Below are positions 51,971-61,722 of a stretch of 64,000 nt of DNA, one piece after another (the stretch's first letter is position 1; the number at the start of each line of letters is the position of its first letter). Under the pieces are notes generated by a model. It did not search any database, was not told the origin of the DNA, and was given only the letters and a program-made list of their open reading frames with translations. Position numbers and translations under genes: made by a program. The DNA is from Hymenobacter radiodurans (GTDB taxonomy: Bacteria; Bacteroidota; Bacteroidia; Cytophagales; Hymenobacteraceae), in NCBI RefSeq assembly GCF_004355185.1, contig NZ_CP037922.1, forward strand, positions 3,876,001-3,940,000, written 5' to 3'.

Positions 51971-54115
51971 ATGCTTTCTACTCGCGCTATTGCCACCTAC
52001 GGCACCGTTCTACTGCTCGGTATTTCTGGTTTAACGGCCTTCAACTCCCCTCCTTCTTGGCTTAACAAAGACAAGGTCTTGGCCAATAACCCGAAGGATG
52101 AAGTGCTCTTAAAAACCTTAGTACAAGGCTTAAGCGAAGCACATTTTCAGCCGCTGCCCGTCGACGACAAGTTTTCACAGCGGGTATTCAAGCTGTATTT
52201 GAAGCGCCTGGATTCCGGCCACCGATTCCTGCTGAAATCTGATGTGGAACAGCTTCGAAAGTATCAGAATGAACTGGACGACGAGTTGAAGAAAGGTGAC
52301 CATCCGTTTCTGGATCTGAGCACCAAACTGATTGAACAGCGTATCGGCGAAACTCAAACTTTATATCGGGAGTTGCTGGCCAACCCTTTCGATCTGACCG
52401 TGGCCGAGTCGTTTGAGACCGACCCTGACAAGCTGGATTACCCCGCCGATGCCGCCGCGCGCCGTGACTACTGGCACCGACTGCTCAAGTATCAAACGCT
52501 GGTTCAGGTATCCGATATGATGGACGAGCAAGCTAAAAAAGCCGAAAAGCCGTTGGCCTCGAAGCAAGCTGGTCCTGTAACCAAGCGCACGGCGGCGGAG
52601 CTGGAAGCCGAAGCCCGAAAGCGTGTCTTGAAGTATTATGATGAGTTGTTCAATGATATAAAGCAAACTGATGCCGCCGACCGACTGGCGCTCTACGCTT
52701 CCGCTGTTACGAATGCCTACGACCCGCACACCGAGTATTTTGCCCCCCAGGACAAAGACAACTTCGATATTGCCCTAACTGGGCGCCTTGAGGGCACGGG
52801 CGCGTTGCTCGATGAAAAAGACGGTCAGATTTCGGTAGCAGACATTGTGCCCGGCAGCGCCGCTTACCGGCAGGGCGAGCTCAAAACCGGCGACATCATT
52901 CTGCGGGTAGCACAAGGCGATGCAGAGCCCGTAGATATAACCGGCATGCGCCGGGACAAAGTGGTGAAGCTGATTCGGGGTAAGAAAGGCACCGAAGTAC
53001 GCCTGACGGTGCGTAAGCCCGACGCCAGCACCCACGTTATCAGCATTATCCGCGACGTGGTTATTATCGAAGACACCTATGCTCAGTCGGCGGTGGTGAA
53101 TGAAGGCGGACGCAAAATCGGCTACATTCTGCTGCCCAGCTTCTACGCCGACTTCAACCACAATGGCAGCCGCAGCTCGGCCACCGATGTAAAAAACGAA
53201 TTAGAAAAGCTGAAGAAAGCCGGTGTGCAGGGCGTCGTCCTCGATTTGCGCTTTAATGGTGGCGGCTCGTTGCAGGATGCGGTAGAAATGGCGGGCTTGT
53301 TTGTAAAAAATGGCCCTATGGTGCAGATAAAAAGCCGACAGCGGGCCGCCCAGATTATCGGCGACCCCGACAATGACGTGCAGTACGAAGGCCCGTTGGT
53401 AGTGTTGGTGAACAAATACAGCGCCTCGGCTTCCGAGATTCTGGCCGCTGCTATCCAAGATTATAAGCGGGGGCTAATTCTGGGCAACACGACTTACGGC
53501 AAAGGCACTGTACAGCAGATGTTCGACTTGGATCAGGTGCTGCCCGCCACCTTTGACAACCTGAAGCCTTTCGGGTCGCTCAAGCTGACGGTGCAGAAGT
53601 ATTACCGCATCAATGGTGGCTCCACGCAGTTTAAGGGCGTTACGCCGGATGTAGTGGTGCCGGATGCTTACAGCACGCTTGGCGAGGGCGAACAAGACAC
53701 CGACTATGCGTTGCCGTGGGACGAAATTGCGCCCGCCAATTATAAAACATGGTCTGGGGCGGCTTCCCTGCCGCAGCTAGTGGCCGCTAGTAACAACCGC
53801 GTGGCTACAAGTGCCGGTCTGAAACTTATCACCGAATCGGTGCTGCGGATGCAGAAGCGTAAGAACGACACCAAGGTTTCCCTAAATCTGGCCGGCTACC
53901 GGGCCGAACAGGAACTGACGCGGGCCGCTTCCAACAAGTATACGGAGTCGCAAAAGCTGCTGCCGGCTCTGGAAATTACCCCACTCAACGTCACGGCCTC
54001 TACGGCTACCACTGCTGACACCACGCTGACTAATCGCGCTTCTCGCTTTGTGAAGCCACTGCGGAAGGATCTGGCTTTGCGTGAAGCTGTGGCTGTGATC
54101 AAGGATGCGCTCTAG
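51971..54115 (+). CDS. prc: carboxy-terminal processing (tail-specific) protease, S41A
   Basis: About 714 residues from the ATG at 51971 with a signal-like N-terminus (ATYGTVLLLGISGLTAFN). N-terminal helical domain (residues 30-240), PDZ domain (GRLEGTGALLDEKDGQISV, SAAYRQGELKTGDIILRVAQ), S41 catalytic domain with Ser in KYSASASEILAAAIQDY (S486) and Lys in TTYGKGTVQ (K511), spaced 25 residues as in E. coli Prc; C-terminal DUF3340-like part. Periplasmic quality control and processing of C-termini. Ends with TAG followed at once by GGGGCTTTTTT. Confidence 0.93.
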   Translation: MLSTRAIATYGTVLLLGISGLTAFNSPPSWLNKDKVLANNPKDEVLLKTLVQGLSEAHFQPLPVDDKFSQRVFKLYLKRLDSGHRFLLKSDVEQLRKYQNELDDELKKGDHPFLDLSTKLIEQRIGETQTLYRELLANPFDLTVAESFETDPDKLDYPADAAARRDYWHRLLKYQTLVQVSDMMDEQAKKAEKPLASKQAGPVTKRTAAELEAEARKRVLKYYDELFNDIKQTDAADRLALYASAVTNAYDPHTEYFAPQDKDNFDIALTGRLEGTGALLDEKDGQISVADIVPGSAAYRQGELKTGDIILRVAQGDAEPVDITGMRRDKVVKLIRGKKGTEVRLTVRKPDASTHVISIIRDVVIIEDTYAQSAVVNEGGRKIGYILLPSFYADFNHNGSRSSATDVKNELEKLKKAGVQGVVLDLRFNGGGSLQDAVEMAGLFVKNGPMVQIKSRQRAAQIIGDPDNDVQYEGPLVVLVNKYSASASEILAAAIQDYKRGLILGNTTYGKGTVQQMFDLDQVLPATFDNLKPFGSLKLTVQKYYRINGGSTQFKGVTPDVVVPDAYSTLGEGEQDTDYALPWDEIAPANYKTWSGAASLPQLVAASNNRVATSAGLKLITESVLRMQKRKNDTKVSLNLAGYRAEQELTRAASNKYTESQKLLPALEITPLNVTASTATTADTTLTNRASRFVKPLRKDLALREAVAVIKDAL

Positions 54116-54149
54116 GGGCTTTTTTAATTTTGTTATAGGTGACGTTTCT

Positions 54150-54204
54150 ATAATCGTCTGGTATCCTTTCTGGCACCTCACCAGAAAGGATACCAGACGA
54201 TTAT
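54150..54204. terminator. perfect 24-base-arm hairpin between convergent genes
   Basis: Left arm ATAATCGTCTGGTATCCTTT + CTGG (54150-54173), loop CACCTCA, right arm exact reverse complement (54181-54204). The stem is not the usual G/C-core-plus-T-run type of this genome. It lies between the protease gene and the DUF4097 gene of module B and could end both. Confidence 0.7.
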
Positions 54205-54224
54205 TATTTAACGACCAACCTTTC

Positions 54225-55130
54225 CTACTTGGCCTTTCGGATGTACAGATTGCCATTTAGCGACTTCATCATCACCTCGGCGCCGCCACCATTAATCTTG
54301 CCGTAGCTCCAATCATCGGTGCTGACCCGATAGGTGCCGCCCTGAGCTGTCTTGTTGACCTTGGGGGCGCTTTTTTCAGTGGCCAGATCGAAGTCACTGT
54401 AAATCTCGCCCATGTCGGATTTCATCTTGAAGGCGGCTTTAGCATTAGCGGGAAAGGTCACATCGACTTTGCCATTTACGGTAGAGAAAGCCATAGGAGC
54501 GCCGTTAGTGACGTTTTTGAAAGTAGCAACCACAGATCCGTTTACCGTGTTGGCTACCGCCGAACCCGACACCTGCTTGAGCTGCACGCTGCCGTTCACG
54601 TTGCTAACTTCCAACTCCCCGCTCACGTTTTCCACCACAATATCGCCGTCTTGCACCGTGCCGATTTTCAGCGAAAACTGCTGCGGCACTTTGATTACCA
54701 GGTCGATAGGCTGCTGCCAGGAGTTTGTCTTGATATAGACTTTGTTGTCTCTTTCCTCAGCTGTCAAGTCGAAGCTAGGGTTCCGGTCAATGCGGCGCAT
54801 ACCGGAAGCGTCGCCGGCTGGAGCACTTCGGCCGCGTCGTTCGCCGCGGGCTGAGGCTTCAATCACAACGTCTTTGCCGTTGTAGCCTACCACATTGATG
54901 GAACCACCTACTAGTTTCACGTTCAAGGAGCCGGGCTTACCGGGCGAGGTCAGCGCTACGACTACCTGCTCTTTTACCTGCTCACTTGTTTGCTCCCTCG
55001 TCTTTGTTTGTTCCCTCGTCCTCTCCCGGGTTTGGGCCAGAAGCGGCAGCGAAGGAGTCAGTAACAGTGCGAGCAGACTGGCTTGGAGTAGTTGGCGAAT
55101 GCGGAATTGACTATGCAAAGGGGATTTCAT
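54225..55130 (-). CDS. DUF4097 envelope protein (module B)
   Basis: 301 residues, signal LLQASLLALLLTPSLPLLAQ, then an Arg/Glu/Gln/Thr repeat (TRERTREQTKTREQTSEQVK), then DUF4097 beta turns (DIVVENVSGELEVSNVNGSV, STVNGKVDVTFPANAKAAFK) ending MKSLNGNLYIRKAK. Overlaps the preceding DUF4097 gene by 4 bases. Same fold and end motif as module A proteins. Confidence 0.87.
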   Translation of the reverse strand: MKSPLHSQFRIRQLLQASLLALLLTPSLPLLAQTRERTREQTKTREQTSEQVKEQVVVALTSPGKPGSLNVKLVGGSINVVGYNGKDVVIEASARGERRGRSAPAGDASGMRRIDRNPSFDLTAEERDNKVYIKTNSWQQPIDLVIKVPQQFSLKIGTVQDGDIVVENVSGELEVSNVNGSVQLKQVSGSAVANTVNGSVVATFKNVTNGAPMAFSTVNGKVDVTFPANAKAAFKMKSDMGEIYSDFDLATEKSAPKVNKTAQGGTYRVSTDDWSYGKINGGGAEVMMKSLNGNLYIRKAK

Positions 55131-55999
55131 TTGGTTTGCTGTTTGATGGTCACGTCGCCGTTGAGGGTCTCGAAGCGGAAATCTTTTCCGCCCTTACCCA
55201 GCCGTACTGCTGTGTCCTTGGTTAATTTGTATTTGGTACCGCTGCCAGTACTTTGCTTGTTTTGAGTGACTTGTACCGGTAGCGTTTCCACTTGGGGGAA
55301 GTCCGTGAACAGCTCACCGTGCATGCTTTTGAAATGCACATCCGCTGAGAAGTTGGCGGGATACGTCACTTTGATATCCCCATTGATGGTGTTGTAGGAG
55401 GAAGCTTCGGGGGGGCTGGCCAGGTAGGTAGCTTCCACATTGCCGTTCACGGTGCGCGCTTTCGTGGTGCCCTTCACATTCTTGAGCGTGACTGCCCCGT
55501 TCACGTTGTAAGCCCGCAACGAACCGCTGACATCCTGCACCATCACCTCGCCATCATTTACCGTCGAGACGTGCACGTGCATTTGCGACGGCACTTTCAC
55601 CACGTAGTCGATGGTGGCTTTGTATTCTATGTCGCGGTCATTGTTGCGGTTGTTATTGCGCCGGGGGCGGGAGTCGTACGGCTCAGAGATGTAGGCGATA
55701 ACGCTGTCGCCGCGCTGCTCAAAGCCTAGCTTCACCTCCTTTACGCCTTGCTCTATGGTTTTCGCATCGGGGCCGGTGATGGTTTTGGTGGCTTCGACAA
55801 CCACTTTATTGCCACTGTAGCCTTGCACACGCACGGAGCCGAAGATGTTGTAGACGGCCAGTGTACTGCGCGCGGCGTCGCCGGTGAGCGTAAACTCTTT
55901 ATTGATTTTTTCAGTGTTTTCGCGGTCTTGAGCCCAGAGTTGGCAGCTAGACAATAGCACCAGCAGACCGATCAGGCTGGGGAGAAAGGAACGTTTCAT
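55127..55999 (-). CDS. DUF4097 envelope protein (module B)
   Basis: 290 residues, signal MKRSFLPSLIGLLVLLSSCQLWAQ (a Cys near the cleavage point could make it a lipoprotein). Repeated turns VMVQDVSGSLRAYNVNGAVT and NTINGDIKVTYPANFSAD, a charged PRRNNNRNNDRDIE loop, ending FETLNGDVTIKQQTK. Its start overlaps the anti-sigma 3' end by 53 bases and its stop overlaps the next DUF4097 start, so translation is coupled. Confidence 0.87.
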   Translation of the reverse strand: MKRSFLPSLIGLLVLLSSCQLWAQDRENTEKINKEFTLTGDAARSTLAVYNIFGSVRVQGYSGNKVVVEATKTITGPDAKTIEQGVKEVKLGFEQRGDSVIAYISEPYDSRPRRNNNRNNDRDIEYKATIDYVVKVPSQMHVHVSTVNDGEVMVQDVSGSLRAYNVNGAVTLKNVKGTTKARTVNGNVEATYLASPPEASSYNTINGDIKVTYPANFSADVHFKSMHGELFTDFPQVETLPVQVTQNKQSTGSGTKYKLTKDTAVRLGKGGKDFRFETLNGDVTIKQQTK

Positions 56000-56858
56000 C
56001 GTAGTCGTTTGAAGTGGAGGGCGCAGCAGGCTGGCCGTTTGACAAGTTTTTGATGCTTTCTTTGATCTTATCTTTCACAGTCTGATCCAGATCAGGCTGC
56101 TTGAGCAGGCGGCGTAAGGGCTGAACCGACCGCTTTTCCTGGAGCTGCACCATCACATCGGCCAGGGCCGACTGCACCAGCGGCGATTCCTGCTGTGGTA
56201 GCGACTGCACAAGGCCCATTCTTACTTTCGGCTCATCGGCCAGTTCGGCCAAGGCTTCCAGCGTGGCGAGGCGCACGTTCACGTTGTCGTCATGATTCAG
56301 AGTGCTGAGCAGGGCGTCGATCACACGGTCATTGGGGCCGCTTATTTCCTTCGTGTAGCTCACGGCCCGCAGCCGCTCACTAGCCGAAGGATTTTTGATG
56401 AGCGAGAGCAGCATTACCTGGCGCATTTGTTCTACCTGCGTGGTCAGCGTGGCAAGTTGCTGCTGCTCCGGCGTGGCGGCTGTTTTCTTGTTGTTCAGCC
56501 AATAGCCGCCTACCAATCCAATGGCCAATAAGCTAAGGCCGTACGCCAACCGCACCGCGGCCTGGGGCAGCATTAAGCTTTGTAGCCATCCAAAAAAGCC
56601 CCCCAGTGGATTAGTCGACGCCGTGGGCATGGTTTCCTTATAGGAAGCAAGCATGGCGTAGAACTCGGGGCGCAGGTTTTCGCTTGGCTCCGGCACGGGC
56701 ACGCTGCCCAGCATTTGCCACATCTGCTCCATGCTTTGCAGCTCTTCCTGACATTCGGGGCACTTGGCTACGTGAGCCTCCAGTGCAAACCGTTCGGCAT
56801 CCGGCAGCTGGTGGTTTAGGTAGTCAGCTAATTGTTCTTTTATGTGGTCGCAATTCAT
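55947..56858 (-). CDS. anti-sigma factor with HEAT repeats (module B)
   Basis: About 303 residues from the ATG at 56858 (MNCDHIKEQLADYLNHQLPD); an in-frame TTG at 56879 is less likely. Zinc-finger motif HVAKCPECQEEL, linker, membrane span VRLAYGLSLLAIGLVGGYWL near 110-130, then extracytoplasmic HEAT-like repeats (LNHDDNVNVRLATLEALAEL, VQSALADVMVQLQEKRSVQP). Paralogous to 43385-44236. It should sequester the sigma factor encoded ten bases upstream. Confidence 0.9.
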   Translation of the reverse strand: MNCDHIKEQLADYLNHQLPDAERFALEAHVAKCPECQEELQSMEQMWQMLGSVPVPEPSENLRPEFYAMLASYKETMPTASTNPLGGFFGWLQSLMLPQAAVRLAYGLSLLAIGLVGGYWLNNKKTAATPEQQQLATLTTQVEQMRQVMLLSLIKNPSASERLRAVSYTKEISGPNDRVIDALLSTLNHDDNVNVRLATLEALAELADEPKVRMGLVQSLPQQESPLVQSALADVMVQLQEKRSVQPLRRLLKQPDLDQTVKDKIKESIKNLSNGQPAAPSTSNDYDETFLSPQPDRSAGAIV

Positions 56859-56868
56859 TGCCTTCCCG

Positions 56869-57420
56869 TCAGTTTTCAATTCGCAAGTAGATTGTCTTTA
56901 ACTCATTCATGGCCCGGTGCACGCGCACCTTCACGGCCCCTTCGGTCGTGTTCATCACGCGGGCTATTTCCTCGTACTTCAATTCCTGGAAGCGGCTCAG
57001 CACCAATACCTCGCGGTTTTCGGCACTTAGCTTAGCCAGGGCACTGTGCAGGGTAGCTACTTCCTGCTCGCGCTGTAGTTGCTCGTCAGCCCCTACTCCA
57101 CCCCCAATTTTTTCGGCATAATCGGCTACATCGGAATGCCGAACCGAGTGCCGATTCTTCTTCACATGGTCGGCCAGCACGTTGCGGGCCAGGTGGTACA
57201 TCCAGGTCCTGAATTCCCCGTCGCCAGTGAAGGTGTGACGGTATTTCAGCATCCGGTAGAACACCGTTTGCACCAGGTCTTCGCTGGCTTCGGCCTGGCC
57301 CAACATGTGATAGAGAAAGCCGAACAGCTTGCGGTGGTAGCGCTCAAAGAGCAACCCCATCCGGTCCACGTCTCCGGCCTTCACCCGAAGCATGAGCGCA
57401 TTGTCTGTGAGCGAGTTCAA
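56869..57420 (-). CDS. ECF RNA polymerase sigma factor (module B)
   Basis: 183 residues from a TTG at 57420 (MNSLTDNALMLRVKAGDVDR); aligning it with the module A sigma (METRSDEELMAAVQADDLDQ) supports this start over the ATG at 57393. Region 2: LLFERYHRKLFGFLYHML, DLVQTVFYRMLKYRHTF, FRTWMYHLARNVLADHVKKN; region 4: LSAENREVLVLSRFQELKYEEIARVMNTTEGAVKVRVHRAMNEL. Heads the second four-gene module. Confidence 0.92.
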   Translation of the reverse strand: MNSLTDNALMLRVKAGDVDRMGLLFERYHRKLFGFLYHMLGQAEASEDLVQTVFYRMLKYRHTFTGDGEFRTWMYHLARNVLADHVKKNRHSVRHSDVADYAEKIGGGVGADEQLQREQEVATLHSALAKLSAENREVLVLSRFQELKYEEIARVMNTTEGAVKVRVHRAMNELKTIYLRIEN

Positions 57421-57506
57421 CCGGTTGAAAGGTAGTTTTTGAGCTTATTTTGATGTGGACACCGCGCCAACTCCCGAAGGTTACAGGAAGTCGTCAACTT
57501 TTTTTG

Positions 57507-57572
57507 AAAAAAGCCCCCCAAGCCGCTTTATCTGACTGTAAAGCGTAGATAAAGTGGCTTGGGGGGCTTTTC
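57507..57572. terminator. long terminator hairpin before sigma module B
   Basis: GAAAAAAGCCCCCCAAGCCG + CTTTATC on the left and GATAAAGTGGCTTGGGGGGC + TTTT on the right, loop about 12 bases. Arms have six C and six G. It follows the histidine kinase gene on the right? no; that gene reads toward it, ending at 57663, so it is the kinase terminator. Confidence 0.83.
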
Positions 57573-57622
57573 TGAGGGAAACATGAAATCGCGATGCCCA
57601 AGCGGCGCAGTTGCATTCAACT

Positions 57623-57650
57623 ATTAAGACGTCAATACGCGTCTCTACAG
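57623..57650. repeat. half copy of palindromic repeat family 2
   Basis: TTAAGACGTCAATACGCGTC + TCTACA, matching the right arm of 35102-35209 with a few changes; no left arm is seen. Confidence 0.55.
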
Positions 57651-57662
57651 CAGCCTACTAGC

Positions 57663-59147
57663 TCAGGCGCGCACCTCCGGCAACCACACCGTAAACTCGC
57701 TGTATTCTCCATACTCGGAGTTCACCGTGAGCGTGCCGCCGTGGCCTTTGGTGACGATGTCGTAGCTGAGCGAGAGGCCTAGGCCCGTGCCTTCGCCCGG
57801 CGGCTTGGTCGTGAAAAACGGATGGAAAATCTTGTCAATCACATCCAGCGGAATGCCCGTGCCATTGTCGCGCACCCGCAACAGCACGCCATTTACCGCC
57901 CGCTGCGTACTCACCGACACGGTTGGCTTATAATTACTCCCGGGCGGCAGCTGCGTGGCCTTTTTGTGCACCGCGTAAAAAGCATTGGTAAACAAATTCA
58001 GCAGCACCCGGCTGATATCCTCGACCACCACGGTTATCGGCCCCAATTGTAGGTTGAAGTCGGTAGAGAGAGTGGCGTTGAAGTCTTTGTGCTTGGCGCG
58101 CAGGCCGTGATAAGCCAACCGTAAATACTCGTCGGCCAGCGCGTTCAGGTCCGTGGGCTGCCGTTCGCCCCGGCTGGCGCGCGAGTGCAGGAGCATTCCC
58201 CGCACAATATTGCCAGCGCGGTCGGCGTGCTCATTTACCTTCTTCTGACTTTGGGCCAGATCATCCAGCAATGACGTTATCATCACCCTGCGCTTCTCCG
58301 ATATTGCCTCATGGTCGAGTTCCTGGCGCAGTTCCTCCACCAACTCTATTCCTACCTCCGAGAAGTTATCAACGAAGTTGAGCGGGTTCTGAATCTCGTG
58401 GGCAATACCGGCCGTGAGGGCGCCCAGCGAGGCCAGCTTTTCCTGTTGCACCAGTTGGTCCTGCGTGTTCTGCAAATGCTCCAGCGACTGACCTAGCGTC
58501 TCGTTTTTCTGGCTCAGCATCTTCTCCTGCCGAAAGTTTTCGGCGCGGAAGTAGTACACCACAAAAAACAGCGTCATGAAAAACAGCAGCACATTGGCGT
58601 TATAGAAATAGGTGCTATCCTTCACATAAAGAAAAGGTTGTACATGCTGCATCGCGTAGCGCACCGCAAAATAGGCGGCCACGTTGAGCGAAAACAACAT
58701 GAGTATTTTCCAGAATTTGCGAAAGAACAGCATGGCGACAATGCTGTTCGAAATCAGGTAATACTCGACGCCGTCGTACTTGCGGGCAATGGCAATAAAG
58801 GAGCATAACACCGTAACGCTCAGGATGCAGTAGTAGGCCGAAGCATTGTAGCGTCGGTAATGATTGAGTATAAAAGGGGGTAAATTCAGGAATACGCCCG
58901 CCAGGCAAATCCGAAACGTCAGCCAGTCCGGGGAGTTAAAGAACACAATGACGTAGCCGGTATAGATGGCAATTGTGATGGCGCTAATCCCATTCAGCAG
59001 CCGCACCCGCTTCCATTGCCATTCGGTAAGCTCCTTGTGCACCCCAATATTGATGAGGCGCTTCCACATTTCCAGAAAAGGCCAAATCAACCTGGCCAGA
59101 GGCCCAGCCGGAGCACCATCCGCAGCCGACTTGTGAAGTGTGAGCAT
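57663..59147 (-). CDS. membrane sensor histidine kinase
   Basis: 494 residues. Five or six hydrophobic spans in residues 50-205 ([50 protein letters not shown]) with no large periplasmic domain; a short coiled coil; H-box [20 protein letters not shown] (phospho-His near 248); N-box [11 protein letters not shown]-boxes [10 protein letters not shown] and [15 protein letters not shown]. The catalytic region shares [20 protein letters not shown] with the kinase divergently encoded at 59493, indicating recent duplication or conversion of that part. Confidence 0.92.
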   Translation of the reverse strand: MLTLHKSAADGAPAGPLARLIWPFLEMWKRLINIGVHKELTEWQWKRVRLLNGISAITIAIYTGYVIVFFNSPDWLTFRICLAGVFLNLPPFILNHYRRYNASAYYCILSVTVLCSFIAIARKYDGVEYYLISNSIVAMLFFRKFWKILMLFSLNVAAYFAVRYAMQHVQPFLYVKDSTYFYNANVLLFFMTLFFVVYYFRAENFRQEKMLSQKNETLGQSLEHLQNTQDQLVQQEKLASLGALTAGIAHEIQNPLNFVDNFSEVGIELVEELRQELDHEAISEKRRVMITSLLDDLAQSQKKVNEHADRAGNIVRGMLLHSRASRGERQPTDLNALADEYLRLAYHGLRAKHKDFNATLSTDFNLQLGPITVVVEDISRVLLNLFTNAFYAVHKKATQLPPGSNYKPTVSVSTQRAVNGVLLRVRDNGTGIPLDVIDKIFHPFFTTKPPGEGTGLGLSLSYDIVTKGHGGTLTVNSEYGEYSEFTVWLPEVRA

Positions 59148-59492
59148 AGCAGAACTAACTGACCAAGGATAGATTAGCGCTAAAGTCAGCGAAATGACAA
59201 GGGTGCGTCGCTATCGTTGCTTATGGCTAAGGAAATGAAACAGATAGGCTGAATGGTTAAGATTAAGTAATTTAGTTGAAATGGATTCATTTATAATTGT
59301 TCCACCTATAATCATACTATATTTAATACTGATCATCCTTTCCCTAAGGCCTTATGCAGGCCGGTTATAATGCCTGTTCTATTCCCTCCCGCTCCTGCCT
59401 GATCAGGTAGTAGCACTTTGCTATCCTACGAGCATAACCGGCTGCTAAAGCTGGTATTGCTCGCCACCGCATCAGAAGCGCCACTGCCTATT
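59148..59492. other. 345-base divergent intergenic region between two kinases
   Basis: Must hold promoters for both kinase genes. AT-rich at 59250-59340. TATCCTTGG on the minus strand near 59165 is one base off the -7 consensus. No coding frame or hairpin recognised. Confidence 0.5.
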
Positions 59493-61722
59493 ATGCACTG
59501 CTATCTGCCCATAAGAGTTCTCATGCTGCTGGCACTGGTTTTTGCCATACGGGCAGGAGTGGCACAATCAGGCAGTGACACGGCTGTTTACTTCGATAAA
59601 ATGCCCCCGGTGGCATTGTGCTCGACAAAGGCTGGAAGTTTCAGCCCGGCGACGATGAGCAGTGGGCGCAGCCGGATATCGACGACCAAGGCTGGCAACC
59701 GATCAACCCAACCCTTCCACCCCGGCAGCTGCCGCAGGTGCAGCAGGCGGGTATTGGCTGGCTTCGGCTACGCTTCCGGGTAAGCCCCGAGCTTCAGCGC
59801 AAAGCCCTGATCTTGAGCATTGCCCAATACGCCGCCTCGGAGGTGTACCTGAATGGACAGCTGCTGCGTCAATACGGAGTGGTTAGCTCTATACCTGTGC
59901 TGGTAAGGGCTTACTGGCCCAATCGGGAGCCTATTGAGTTGCCCCTTTCTGAGGAGGGCGAGCAGGTATTGGCCATTCGGGTTGCGCACTGGGGGCTTTT
60001 TCCGTCTTCAACGATTTTTTCGTTCCTACTTTCTTTCAGGCACGCTTGGCTGGGCTACAGCAGATCGAGGAAAATTTTCAGATGGAGTCCAAATACAAGG
60101 TAGCCGATATGCTCCTTTTTGGGGCTCTGCTCCTGCTTAGCACGCTGCATGTCGCGTTCTATTTATATAACCCCAATCAGCGGGCTAATTTCTATTTCGC
60201 GCTGTATACCATGGCCGAAGCCAGCGCCTTTTTCTGTACTGGCTTTCTCGATGATATCGGCGCGCATGGGCTCCGCCTGGGAATGGATATCGTGTCTTAC
60301 GCGAGCCTGCAGATAGGGAGCGTGTTAGCCGTTCGGGCCCTCTACAGCTTCTTCTATCTGCGAGTTGGGCGCATTTATTACGCCCTCTGGATAGCCAATA
60401 TTTTCAGCCTGTTGCTATTGATGTTCGGGCAAGGGTTCCATTGGTATCCTACCGTCGGCTTTATGCTGCTAGTTACAGCAGAGCAGTTGCGCATTACCGT
60501 AGGCGCCCTACGGCAGGCGAAGCGGGCTGCGGGCATCATTGCACTGGGCTTCGGCATCGCCTTCGTGCTGCTGCTAGCATTTGCTTTGCTGTCTGTAGTA
60601 CAGCCAGAAATACTTCGGCAGGAAGTACTGGGAATTCCGCTGCATACGATGCTTACGTTCTCCGCTTTTCTGTGTCCCGTGCTGGCTATTTCGCTGTTTC
60701 TGGCCTGCCGCTTCGCCCTCGATAGTCGCCTGCTCATGATTAAGCTGGCCCAGGTACGTCGGCTTTCGGCCCAGGCTACGGCCCAACAGGAGGAGAAGCA
60801 GCAACTGCTGGCGCAGCAGAATGAGCTATTGGAACAGCAGGTGCAGCAGCGAACGGCCGCTTTGCAGCAAACTTTGAGCAACCTGCAAGCTATGCAGCAG
60901 CAATTGATTCAAAGCGAGAAAATGGCCAGCTTAGGTGAGCTGACGGCCGGCATTGCCCACGAGATTCAGAACCCGCTCAACTTCGTCAATAACTTCGCGG
61001 AGGTAGGCGTAGATTTATTAGCCGAGCTAAAAGCTGGCCCTTTGCTCAGCTTGCCTGATAAGGAGCGAAAATCAGCCGCGGAGCTGGTTGATGACTTATC
61101 GCAAAACCTGGAGAAGATCACCTACCACGGAAAGCGCGCCGATAGCATTGTGAAGGGCATGCTAGAGCACTCGCGCGCCAGCCGGGGCGAACGGCAACTC
61201 ACGGACCTGAATGCCTTGGCCGACGAGTACTTACGCCTGGCTTACCACGGCCTGCGCGCCAAGCACAAAGACTTTAACGCTACCCTTACTACAGATTTCG
61301 ACAAGAATCTGGGCCTTGTGGAGCTTGTACCGCAGGAAATAGGACGTGTGCTCCTCAATTTGATTAACAATGCTTTCTACGCCGTCCAGCAACGGCAACG
61401 GCTAGGCCAGGCCGGCTACCGGCCCGAAGTGTGTGTGGCTACCAAACGCCTGAAAAATGAGCAGGTGGTTATCTGGGTGAAGGATAATGGCATGGGCATC
61501 CCGGAAGTAATTCGGCAAAAAATCTTTCACCCCTTTTTCACGACCAAGCCGCCGGGCGAAGGCACGGGCCTGGGCCTCTCGCTCAGCTACGACATCGTCA
61601 CCAAAGGCCACGGCGGCACCCTCACAGTCACGACGAAGCCAGGCGAATACACGGAGTTTGCAGTATCTCTACCCGTCAGTCAGGAACACGTACAGACACA
61701 AACGCTAAGTTATTCCATATGA
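59493..61722 (+). pseudogene. 7TM-type sensor histidine kinase, broken by two single-base losses
   Basis: From the ATG at 59493 a signal MHCYLPIRVLMLLALVFAI is read, then the frame breaks in a C run (59604-59608); a sixth C gives DKMPPGGIVLDKGWKFQPG and a beta-sandwich like the 7TMR-DISM extracellular or galactose-binding domain (IDDQGWQPINPTLP, ASEVYLNGQLLRQYG). A second break at the G run 59991-59995; one more G gives VAHWGAFSVFNDFFVPTFFQ. Then seven hydrophobic spans (DMLLFGALLLLSTLHVAFYL to FSAFLCPVLAISLFLACRF), coiled coil, H-box [21 protein letters not shown]- and G-boxes. Restored length 743 residues. Overlaps the response regulator gene by 4 bases. Confidence 0.88.
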
